A stretch of DNA of 40,813 nucleotides from an uncultured Bacteroidales bacterium (GTDB lineage: Bacteria > Bacteroidota > Bacteroidia > Bacteroidales > Marinilabiliaceae), in assembly GCA_937892095.1 (NCBI GenBank), contig CALAVC010000109.1, forward strand, positions 1 through 40,813, given 5' to 3'. A program made the position numbers and the translations under genes. Below are positions 32,691 to 40,130 of the stretch, piece after piece (position 1 is the first letter of the stretch; every line of letters begins with the position of its first letter). The notes beneath the pieces are model-generated. The model had not been told where the DNA came from, ran no database searches, and worked only from the letters and a program-made list of their open reading frames with translations.

Positions 32691-33932
32691 ATGATAAGTT
32701 TCAGGAAACACACTCTAAGCAACGGGCTTCGAGTCATAGTCTGCCCCTCACCACTCACGTCTGTTGCTGTCTTCAATATGTTCTATCGTGTCGGTGCACG
32801 CGCCGAAAACGAAAATCGTACAGGCTTTGCACATCTCTTCGAGCACCTCATGTTTGGCGGTTCTGCCAACGTCAACGACTTCGACTATGAGGTAGGGCGT
32901 GTCGGTGGCGACAACAATGCCTACACCACTAACGACTTTACAAACTACTACATGACCATGCCTGCCGACAACATTGAGACAGCCTTTTGGCTCGAAAGCG
33001 ACAGGCTTCTTGCGCCAACGCTCTCACACCAGACTCTCGATGTTCAGCGCAAAGTCGTGGTCGAAGAATTTACTCAAAACTATCTCAATCGGCCCTATGG
33101 CGACATAACGCACCATGCTCGCGACCTTGCCTATAAAGTTCACCCCTATCGTTGGCCCACCATAGGGTTACGTCCGCAGCACATTCTCGATGCTTCTTTG
33201 CAAGAGGTTCGCGACTTCTTCTTTGCCAACTATACGCCCGACAATGCAGTGCTTTCTGTCGTCGGCAATGTCGATGCCGACCATATCTTTGCTCTCGCTG
33301 AAAAGTGGTTTGCCGACATTAATAGGACAGCAGTCGGCATAAATCCACCTGCAGAGCCATTGCAAACCGAAGCGCGACGCAAGGTCGTCTACGCTTCTGT
33401 CCCCTCCGACAAGATTGAGATAATGTATCACGTCGGCTCGCGTTTTAGCTCCGAATTCTACCTTGCCGACGTCATGACAGACATTCTTGCCGATGGCGAA
33501 TCTTGTCGCTTTGTCCAAGATTTTGTCCGAGGTTCTCGCACTTGTGTCAATGTCGATGCACACACCACGGGTGCTGTCGACCCAGGACTCTTGACCCTAT
33601 CTGCCACACTTGCCGATGGCGTTAAGCCCGAAGATGTCGAAGCAAAATTGCTCGAACATATACATCGCTTTGCAACCGACGGGCCCACACCCCACGAAAT
33701 GCAAAAAGTCTTCAATCGCATAGAGTCGTCGGCCGTCATGAGTGAAATATCTGCCCAAAACATTGCCGAACGCATCTGTTTCTACGAAGCTTTTGGTGGT
33801 AATGCCGAACTTATAAATTCCGAAATAGAAACCTATAGGTCCATCACTGCTGACCAACTAAAAGACTTCGCTCGCAACATCTGTCGCCCCGAAAATTCTA
33901 ACACTCTGTTCTACTTGGCAAAAAAAGACTAA
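32691..33932 (+). CDS. M16 family zinc metallopeptidase, catalytic subunit
   Basis: 413 residues from ATG 32691. A TTG at 32670 is in frame but overlaps porT; the ATG gives the typical M16 start ISFRKHTLSNGLRVIV. The inverted zinc motif HLFEH (48-52, within GFAHLFEHLMFGG) is intact and the third ligand lies in the downstream VQRKVVVEEFTQN helix. There is no signal peptide, so it is predicted to be cytoplasmic unless exported another way. Two M16 repeats are visible. Its stop overlaps the next M16 gene's ATG by one base (TAATG), so the two subunits should be made together as a heterodimer. Confidence 0.94.
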   Translation: MISFRKHTLSNGLRVIVCPSPLTSVAVFNMFYRVGARAENENRTGFAHLFEHLMFGGSANVNDFDYEVGRVGGDNNAYTTNDFTNYYMTMPADNIETAFWLESDRLLAPTLSHQTLDVQRKVVVEEFTQNYLNRPYGDITHHARDLAYKVHPYRWPTIGLRPQHILDASLQEVRDFFFANYTPDNAVLSVVGNVDADHIFALAEKWFADINRTAVGINPPAEPLQTEARRKVVYASVPSDKIEIMYHVGSRFSSEFYLADVMTDILADGESCRFVQDFVRGSRTCVNVDAHTTGAVDPGLLTLSATLADGVKPEDVEAKLLEHIHRFATDGPTPHEMQKVFNRIESSAVMSEISAQNIAERICFYEAFGGNAELINSEIETYRSITADQLKDFARNICRPENSNTLFYLAKKD

Positions 33933-35209
33933 TGAATAAATTAGACCGACGCATAGTACCTCCTTCGGGTGACATCCACATGCCCAATTTCCCCGAGTTT
34001 GAAACCCAAACCTTGCCCAATGGTGCCACTCTTGTCGTTGTTCATGGAGGCGAACAGCCCATCGTAAAAGTCGACATCGTTATGCGAGCAGGTTCTTTGC
34101 GTGCCGACCGTGCTTTGGTAGCTCGCGCCACAATCCAGCTGCTCAACGAGGGAACGCAGACCCTTACCTCACGACAAATAGCCGAAAAAACAGAGTTTTA
34201 TGGAGCTTACATTTGGGGAGCTCCAAACACAGGCTCTACGCAACTCTCCATGATGTGTCTTCAAAAAGACACACGCCCCATGGTCGAGCTTTTGGCCGAC
34301 ATACTCTACAACCCTATCTTCCCCGAAAACGAACTGCAACTCCTCAAATCACTCGAACTTCAACGCTTCGAAGTCGACAAGTTGCGCACACCTTTTGTAT
34401 GTACCTCAAAGTTGCAAGAAGTTATCTACAAAGCTGGTGGTCGCTATGGACGACACAAGACAGCCGATGCCATCAATGCTCTTTCAAGGCAGCTTCTCCT
34501 CGACTTCTACAACGAAGCCTATCGTCCCTACGATGCCATTGTCTGCGTTAGTGGGCAGCCCTCTGCCGACGACGTAAAGTTTATTGCCGAGACGTTCGGT
34601 GTCGGTTGGCAAGACAATGGACACCATTGGTCTGTCCCCAAAGCTGAATATCAAGCACCCCAACGCGTCTTGGTCGACATGGAGTCTGAGCAAACGTCAA
34701 TTAACATGTCGCGTCCTCTCTTTGGCAAAAATCACGAAGACTATTTTGCCTTTGGGGTTGTCGACACCATCTTGGGTGGCTACATTAGCTCTCGCCTGAT
34801 GCAAAATCTGCGCGAAAAACTCGGTCTGACTTATGGGATTTCTTCTTCTGTAATGTCCAACGTGTGCGACGGACTACATCAAATCCGAACCGAAGTCCGA
34901 CGTGGTAGCCACGAACAAGCCTTGCAAGAAATCCAACGCGAGATGCTTCGCCTATGCGAAGAAAACGTCTCCGCCACCGAACTCGACACCGTCCGCAGTG
35001 CCATGCTTGGCGACATTCTCCGCATGTTCAACTCGCCCATGGCATCTGCCGAGGCTTTGTTGGCTTTGCTTACCGACCATTTTACTTTCGACCGCATAAC
35101 CAATCTCTACAACACCATTAAACAGATCTCCGCTGACGAAGTCCGGCAAATGGCACAAAAATGGCTCGTCCCCGATGCCTACACTACTGTGATTGTCGGC
35201 AAGCTATAA
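33932..35209 (+). CDS. M16 family peptidase-like protein, non-catalytic partner
   Basis: 425 residues. It has the M16 fold, with the substrate-binding R/Y motif LREKLGLTYGISSSV in the second half, but at the zinc-site position it reads LVARATIQLLNEGT, so HxxEH is lost and it should be inactive. Bacterial M16B enzymes often pair a zinc-bearing subunit with such an R/Y-bearing one, and the one-base overlap with the preceding gene supports a complex. No signal peptide is evident. Substrates are unknown, probably small unfolded peptides. It is followed 28 nt later by the PL10 gene. Confidence 0.93.
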   Translation: MNKLDRRIVPPSGDIHMPNFPEFETQTLPNGATLVVVHGGEQPIVKVDIVMRAGSLRADRALVARATIQLLNEGTQTLTSRQIAEKTEFYGAYIWGAPNTGSTQLSMMCLQKDTRPMVELLADILYNPIFPENELQLLKSLELQRFEVDKLRTPFVCTSKLQEVIYKAGGRYGRHKTADAINALSRQLLLDFYNEAYRPYDAIVCVSGQPSADDVKFIAETFGVGWQDNGHHWSVPKAEYQAPQRVLVDMESEQTSINMSRPLFGKNHEDYFAFGVVDTILGGYISSRLMQNLREKLGLTYGISSSVMSNVCDGLHQIRTEVRRGSHEQALQEIQREMLRLCEENVSATELDTVRSAMLGDILRMFNSPMASAEALLALLTDHFTFDRITNLYNTIKQISADEVRQMAQKWLVPDAYTTVIVGKL

Positions 35210-35237
35210 CACGCCACTCCAATCAACTACTTCACCA

Positions 35238-36386
35238 ATGACACACCTATTCAAAACACACTTGTTGCTCACCATTTTACTTTGCTTTGCAATGGTGGGC
35301 TCTGCGCAAAAACGTCGGCCTCTTGCTCCGCGTGGTGCTAAGCAAGACTATTTCGCCTCTTCAGAGGGTATTCGTATTGCCGACAATCTGTTGCTTTATC
35401 AGCGCAATACTGGTGGGTGGCCCAAGAACGTCGACATGACGCAGTCGCTTTCCGATGCCGAAAAAGCCGTTGTCCTTAGCGAAAAAGATAGGCAAGACGA
35501 CTCCACAATCGACAACAGAGCCACCACCATGCAAATGGATTATTTGGCTTCGGTCTATAAGGCAACTGGCAACAAAAAATATAAAGATGCCTTTGCTTGT
35601 GGTCTTGCTTTTATCCTTCAATCGCAATATGCAAATGGCGGTTGGCCACAATTCTGGCCCGTAATGCGCGATTATCAGCCACATATCACCTACAACGACA
35701 ACGCCATCGTTAATGTCCTCCGATTGCTCCAAAGTCTTAGCCTTTCTCTAAAACCCTACGATACCGACATCGTCAGCGATGCCGAACGTGAGGCTTCTCG
35801 TGTTGCTTTCAGCAAAGGGATTGATTGCATCCTCAAAACTCAAATAGTTGCGCCCGATGGTTCGCTTACCGTTTGGTGCCAACAGCATGACGAGAAAACA
35901 CTACGTCCAGTAGCCGCTCGTAGCTACGAATTACCCTCTTATTGTTCGCTCGAAAGTGCAGCAATAATAAAACTCCTCATGTCCATCGACAGCCCATCAG
36001 AGTCGGTCAGAAAGGCTATACATAGTGCTATGCTTTGGCTCGATAATCATAAACTTACCGACGTCGAACTCGTTGCAGTTATGCATGATGGTGTCCGCAC
36101 ACGAATGCTTCGCTCGCACAAAGGTGCACCAGCAATATGGGCTCGCTACTACGACCTCGCAAGTTGCCGACCTTTCGTGTGCGACCGCGATGGCATCCCC
36201 CATAAACGTCTCGAAGAAATTGGTCTCGAACGTCGCAACGGCTATGGTTGGTATGTCGACTCTCCTCGCGAACTCTATAGTATCTACGAAAAATGGGCTG
36301 CTCAAAACGACCCAGATAATATGCAACATATCGACCTGAGTTCCGATGGATTAGACTGTGCAGACATCCTCGACCGCAACTTATGA
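35238..36386 (+). CDS. secreted pectate lyase, family PL10
   Basis: 382 residues from ATG 35238 (the frame opens at 35193, inside the M16 gene). Signal peptide MTHLFKTHLLLTILLCFAMVGSAQ. The body fits PL10: NTGGWPKNVDM, DNRATTMQMDYLASVYKATG, NGGWPQFWP, TYNDNAIVNVL with acidic residues for calcium binding, and RSYELPSYCSLESAAI with the likely catalytic Arg region. PL10 enzymes cut polygalacturonate by beta-elimination with calcium, giving unsaturated oligogalacturonides, in an (alpha/alpha)3 barrel. No separate carbohydrate-binding or T9SS sorting domain is seen. It lies 28 nt after the M16 pair; a small hairpin without U-tract follows. Confidence 0.9.
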   Translation: MTHLFKTHLLLTILLCFAMVGSAQKRRPLAPRGAKQDYFASSEGIRIADNLLLYQRNTGGWPKNVDMTQSLSDAEKAVVLSEKDRQDDSTIDNRATTMQMDYLASVYKATGNKKYKDAFACGLAFILQSQYANGGWPQFWPVMRDYQPHITYNDNAIVNVLRLLQSLSLSLKPYDTDIVSDAEREASRVAFSKGIDCILKTQIVAPDGSLTVWCQQHDEKTLRPVAARSYELPSYCSLESAAIIKLLMSIDSPSESVRKAIHSAMLWLDNHKLTDVELVAVMHDGVRTRMLRSHKGAPAIWARYYDLASCRPFVCDRDGIPHKRLEEIGLERRNGYGWYVDSPRELYSIYEKWAAQNDPDNMQHIDLSSDGLDCADILDRNL

Positions 36387-36414
36387 CAAACAAAAAGTGC
36401 CTCTCATGCGTAAG

Positions 36415-36431
36415 ACGTACTGAAAGTACGT
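36415..36431. other. small perfect hairpin between PL10 and nucleoside kinase genes
   Basis: ACGTAC (36415-36420) / GTACGT (36426-36431) plus one inner T-A pair and a 3-nt loop GAA. It is not followed by a T-run, so it is not a standard terminator; it may be a small operator or RNA processing site. It is in the only gap in this plus-strand run longer than 70 nt without a promoter match. Confidence 0.3.
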
Positions 36432-36458
36432 GAATTAACCACCCGTAAAGCCATTCTT

Positions 36459-38126
36459 ATGACCCTAATATCAATAAATTGCACCAATATCGGTAAGCCT
36501 TGCCAAGTAGAAGCAGGTCAAGACTTGTCGCAAATTGCAGTCCAACTTGGTGTACATACTCAATTCCCAATCTTGTGTGCAAGCGTCAATAACCGCTATG
36601 TCGGACTGACCTATCGTGTCTACCAACCAACACAAATAACATTCTTAGACCTCGCCACTCCCGAAGGCCGTCGCGTCTATATCCGCTCGCTGACGTTGCT
36701 CCTAAAAGCAGCCCTCGAAGAAGTCTTGCCACAAGTCGGTTTGCACGTCTTGCATGCTGTCTCCAAAGGTTTCTACTGCGTCTTTAGCAAAGACAACACT
36801 CTATATCGTCCAACAGAAGACGACGTCGAGCGCATAAAAAAATGCATGAAAAGTCTTTGCGAAAAGTCTCTACCCATAATACGCACCTCGGTCCTGAACG
36901 ACGATGCTGTCCAAAACATTGCTCGTGCACAGTCAGCAGCCGACTTGCTCCGTCAGCATGGCGACATATATACGCAAATCTACTCCATTGCAGGTCATAG
37001 TATCGTCATGTACGAAGACCTTGCGTCCAACACAAGTGTCCTCAGCCTATTTGACCTCATAAAATATTTCGACGGCGTTCTACTCCTCCCACCTTCCGAA
37101 TCCGACCCATCTCGTCTGCCCGAAGTCGTCAACCAAGACAAGATGTTTGCTACCTTTGTCGAGGCCGACAAGTGGCAACACCTACTCCATGCACGTAGCA
37201 TAGAAACGCTCAACAAAGCTATCGAAATGGGATTCGGCACACAAGTAATCCACGTCACCGAAGCCCTCCACGAAAAGAAAATCGCTGACATTGCCGACAT
37301 GATTACTGCTCGTCGAAATAAGGTCAGAGTTGTTCTCATCGCTGGTCCTTCGTCCAGTGGCAAGACGACGTTCAGCAAGCGACTCGCTGTGCAACTTGTC
37401 GTCAACGGCATTCAGCCCGTCAACCTTTCTATCGACAACTATTTTGTCGATCGCGATAAGACTCCACGAGATGCCAACGGAAAGTACGACTTTGACGCTC
37501 TCGAAGCCATCGATGTCAAGTTCTTCAACGAACAATTGCTCGCTCTTATGGACGGGCAGACAATAGACATACCCAAATATAGCTTCACACAAGGTAAGCG
37601 CTACTACGACGGCGAAAAACTAACACTACCCTCCAACGCATTGCTCATCATAGAAGGCACTCATGGGCTAACGCCACAACTTACACCCATGATTCCTGCC
37701 GAAAACAAATTTAAGATATACACCGCACCATTAGCTGGTCTCAATCTCGACGAACTCAATCGCATAACAACTACCGACAACCGACTTATCCGTCGCATTG
37801 TCCGCGACTACTACAATCGTGGACACAATGCAGCTGCAACTATCGAACAGTGGCCAAGTGTGCGCCGTGGCGAAGTGAAATTCATATATGCCAATCAAGA
37901 AGAGGCCGATGTGATGTTTAACTCTGCTCTTCTCTACGAGCTTGCAGTCCTAAAACGTCTTGCCGAGCCCATCCTCTTGGAGGTTAAGCCAAACTCGCCA
38001 CATTTTGCCGAGGCTCAGCGTCTACTCAATCTTCTCAGTTACGTCTGCCCACTTTCGTCCGATTCCATTCCGCCCACTTCGCTTATGCGCGAATTTTTAG
38101 GTGGTAGCTCTTTCAAATATGATTAG
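36459..38126 (+). CDS. TGS-domain nucleoside (uridine-like) kinase
   Basis: 555 residues. The N-terminus resembles the TGS and editing-region fold of threonyl-tRNA synthetase (about 1-70 TGS-like; about 70-230 with RRVYIRSLTLLLKAAL). The C-terminal half is a uridine kinase/phosphoribulokinase domain: GPSSSGKTTFSKRLA at 296-310 is the P-loop, then SIDNYFVDRDKTPRD, DALEAIDVKFF and LLIIEGTHGL. This fusion is a known Bacteroidota family usually annotated as nucleoside kinase. It would phosphorylate a nucleoside in salvage; the substrate and the job of the TGS part are not known to me. It overlaps the next gene by 8 nt. Confidence 0.92.
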   Translation: MTLISINCTNIGKPCQVEAGQDLSQIAVQLGVHTQFPILCASVNNRYVGLTYRVYQPTQITFLDLATPEGRRVYIRSLTLLLKAALEEVLPQVGLHVLHAVSKGFYCVFSKDNTLYRPTEDDVERIKKCMKSLCEKSLPIIRTSVLNDDAVQNIARAQSAADLLRQHGDIYTQIYSIAGHSIVMYEDLASNTSVLSLFDLIKYFDGVLLLPPSESDPSRLPEVVNQDKMFATFVEADKWQHLLHARSIETLNKAIEMGFGTQVIHVTEALHEKKIADIADMITARRNKVRVVLIAGPSSSGKTTFSKRLAVQLVVNGIQPVNLSIDNYFVDRDKTPRDANGKYDFDALEAIDVKFFNEQLLALMDGQTIDIPKYSFTQGKRYYDGEKLTLPSNALLIIEGTHGLTPQLTPMIPAENKFKIYTAPLAGLNLDELNRITTTDNRLIRRIVRDYYNRGHNAAATIEQWPSVRRGEVKFIYANQEEADVMFNSALLYELAVLKRLAEPILLEVKPNSPHFAEAQRLLNLLSYVCPLSSDSIPPTSLMREFLGGSSFKYD

Positions 38127-38937
38127 TCTTTTTGCCCGAATCTTTGCGCTGTTCTTCGTTTCGATTGCTTGTCAGATAGCCATCTTTGCGCAAGACGTCC
38201 GACAGTCTGCCGATAAAAAGCTGCAAGCCATCGTTGCCGAAGTCCGCAAAGAATTGCCCTACGATTGTGGCGACGGCATATATATGTCTGCACTTAATAT
38301 TGCGCCCGAAAAGCTGAATATGTTCCTCGCTTTCGAGCCAGAATATTCTGCTGAGACCGACATCTTTGTCCTTCATAATCTTGTGGGCGATGAGCCAATA
38401 AAGCAGTTCATAATACCTTCGCTCATGTCCGACGACATGTCCGATTCTCTGCTTAGCCTGTGTTTTCAGTCCAGACGAGATTTTGTAGTCTGCGCTCGCG
38501 AACGTGGTACTAAGCGAGCTTTCGACGTCAGTATTTCAAGGTCAGACTACGAACGCCATAAGTCAACTGGAAACATAGAGACTATGCTCACAGCCCTATG
38601 TTTTACCATCAACAACTCGACGCCTACCGAATGGGGGCAAGATATGCGCACGACTGGTGCTCAGCTAACAGATGAACGCATGGTCGTAAAAATGGAAGTC
38701 CGCATTGGCGAATCTGTTTCTGCCTCCGACATTAAAGACCTCTTTGCCAAAGACGCCGACGCTCGTCAACACCTTTCGAGCCAATTCTCGACAATGGTTG
38801 CCGAAGAAGTTTTTTTGCTCAATGTCTACCAAATGTGTCGTAAGACGCATCGTGCGTTTTTCTACGAGATTTCAGAGTTTGGTGGCAAGCGAAAAACAGA
38901 AGTCGAAATCGTTTTGCCAGACGATATTGCAAATTAG
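38119..38937 (+). CDS. exported protein of unknown function
   Basis: 272 residues from ATG 38119 (a GTG at 38101 adds six residues inside the kinase gene). A signal peptide (about 1-25, LFFVSIACQIAIFAQ) precedes a soluble alpha/beta-looking body. I recognise no family; notable stretches are KLQAIVAEVRKELPYDCGDG, a conserved-looking hydrophobic IYMSALNIAPEKLNMFLAF, and LTALCFTINNSTPTEWG. Only three or four cysteines, no metal motif and no C-terminal sorting tail. Its start overlaps the nucleoside kinase stop by 8 nt, so translation is coupled, but a cytoplasmic kinase and an exported protein share no obvious job. It is followed by folA on the other strand after 2 nt. Confidence 0.75.
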   Translation: MISLFARIFALFFVSIACQIAIFAQDVRQSADKKLQAIVAEVRKELPYDCGDGIYMSALNIAPEKLNMFLAFEPEYSAETDIFVLHNLVGDEPIKQFIIPSLMSDDMSDSLLSLCFQSRRDFVVCARERGTKRAFDVSISRSDYERHKSTGNIETMLTALCFTINNSTPTEWGQDMRTTGAQLTDERMVVKMEVRIGESVSASDIKDLFAKDADARQHLSSQFSTMVAEEVFLLNVYQMCRKTHRAFFYEISEFGGKRKTEVEIVLPDDIAN

Positions 38938-38939
38938 GG

Positions 38940-39446
38940 CTATCGACTTACCCTTTCGAAGCAAATAAACTCAAACTCCACTCCGCTCTCTTCGTCGGTC
39001 ATTCTCCCCGACGAAGATTTTTTTTGCCACTCAGAATCTCGTACGACGTCGGGGAAAAAAGTATCGGCTTGTTCTGCATGTGTGTATATATAGGTCAGAT
39101 AAATGCGAGTCGCCATTTTGTAAAAAGCCCTATATATCTGTCCTCCGCCAATAATCATTACCTCCTCTTCACCCGCCGTCATCTGCATCACTTCGTCTAT
39201 GCTGCCTGCCAATTCGACTCCCTCTGGCAAACTTAGCTCAGCTTGGTGCGACAAGACTATGTTGCGTCTTTTCGGCAAGTAGCCTTTGGGTAATGCTCGC
39301 TGAGTGCGTCTGCCCATCACAATAGTTTTCCCAATGGTCAACTCTTTAAAGTGCGCCAAGTCTTTTTTAATCATTATGGGCTGACCACCATTGTAGCCAA
39401 TGGTCATGTTTTGGTCGACAGCTACTATGAGCGAAAATGTTTGCAT
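38940..39446 (-). CDS. folA: dihydrofolate reductase
   Basis: 168 residues from ATG 39446 (MQTFSLIVAVDQN); the longer frame to 39476 covers the promoter. It reduces dihydrofolate to tetrahydrofolate with NADPH. Motifs: SLIVAVDQNMTIGYNGGQ, MIKKDLAHFKELTIGKTIVMGRRT, EEVMIIGGGQIYRAF and ATRIYLTYIYTHAEQADTFFPDV, including the active-site Asp in the KKDLAHFKELT helix. No thymidylate synthase gene is next to it, unlike many genomes. It is convergent with the plus-strand unknown gene (2-nt gap) and divergent from the flavodoxin gene. A -7 element lies at 39474-39481. Confidence 0.95.
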   Translation of the reverse strand: MQTFSLIVAVDQNMTIGYNGGQPIMIKKDLAHFKELTIGKTIVMGRRTQRALPKGYLPKRRNIVLSHQAELSLPEGVELAGSIDEVMQMTAGEEEVMIIGGGQIYRAFYKMATRIYLTYIYTHAEQADTFFPDVVRDSEWQKKSSSGRMTDEESGVEFEFICFERVSR

Positions 39447-39473
39447 GTGTCGGTTTTTGTTGTTAACTGCCTG

Positions 39474-39481
39474 CAAAAATA
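39474..39481 (-). promoter_or_regulatory. -7 promoter element (TATTTTTG) for folA
   Basis: Minus-strand TATTTTTG fits TAnnTTTG, 27 nt before the folA ATG; no convincing -33 TTTG upstream. Confidence 0.45.
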
Positions 39482-39538
39482 AGCCCTTATAACCTAATTT
39501 TCTGCTATCTTAGTTGCGATAAGAAACATTTATCCATC

Positions 39539-40096
39539 ATGAAATCCATACTAACCATCTTGTGCCTTGTGCTCGGATTGTCGTCTGTTGCTTTCGGACA
39601 AAAAAATAACCCTAATAAGATGAAAAACAAAACACTCGTTGCCTACTTCTCAGCTTCTGGCATAACTGCCAAAGTTGCAGTCGAACTTGCCGAAGTTGCC
39701 TCTGCCGACGTTTACGAAATAAAACCCCTCCAACCATACACGGTGGCCGACCTCGATTGGCGCAATAAGAATAGTCGCTCATCTATCGAGATGAAAGACA
39801 AAAATAGTCGTCCTGCCATAACTGCCAAGATAGACAATATGGCGCAGTACGAGACAGTCTACATTGGCTTCCCCATTTGGTGGTATACGGCTCCAACCAT
39901 TATCAACACATTTATCGAAGCCTACGACCTACAAAACAAGACCCTCATTCCGTTTGCCACGTCGGGCGGTAGCACCATAGCCAAGTCGGTCGACGACCTC
40001 AAACGCTCTTATCCCTCACTCCATTGGGAAGACGGCAAACTGCTCAATAATGTCGGACGCGCCGAACTGCAAGAGTGGGTCGATAGTCTAAAATAA
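39539..40096 (+). CDS. flavodoxin with an N-terminal signal peptide
   Basis: 185 residues. MKSILTILCLVLGLSSVAFGQ is a clear signal peptide; a normal flavodoxin then begins (MKNKTLVAYFSASGITAKVA) with the FMN phosphate loop, followed by PIWWYTAPTIINTFIEAYDL and PFATSGGSTIAKSV. This is the Bacteroidota type in which a flavodoxin-like domain is exported, perhaps for periplasmic redox chemistry. The internal Met28 (ATG 39620) is exactly where a cytoplasmic flavodoxin would start, so an alternative start and dual location are possible. No redox partner gene is nearby. It is divergent from folA. Confidence 0.88.
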   Translation: MKSILTILCLVLGLSSVAFGQKNNPNKMKNKTLVAYFSASGITAKVAVELAEVASADVYEIKPLQPYTVADLDWRNKNSRSSIEMKDKNSRPAITAKIDNMAQYETVYIGFPIWWYTAPTIINTFIEAYDLQNKTLIPFATSGGSTIAKSVDDLKRSYPSLHWEDGKLLNNVGRAELQEWVDSLK

Positions 40097-40130
40097 GAAG
40101 CAAATTTTGAGCTGTCTCTTGATACGTTGC

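Noticed and set aside
33932..35209. Second M16 gene as a pseudogene because HxxEH is missing
   Set aside because: It is full length with an intact R/Y motif, and inactive M16 partners next to active ones are a known arrangement.
35193..35237. Earlier start for the pectate lyase inside the M16 gene
   Set aside because: The added residues are polar and precede a clear signal peptide at ATG 35238.
36387..36458. Intrinsic terminator after the pectate lyase
   Set aside because: The hairpin at 36415-36431 is short and no T-run follows on either strand.
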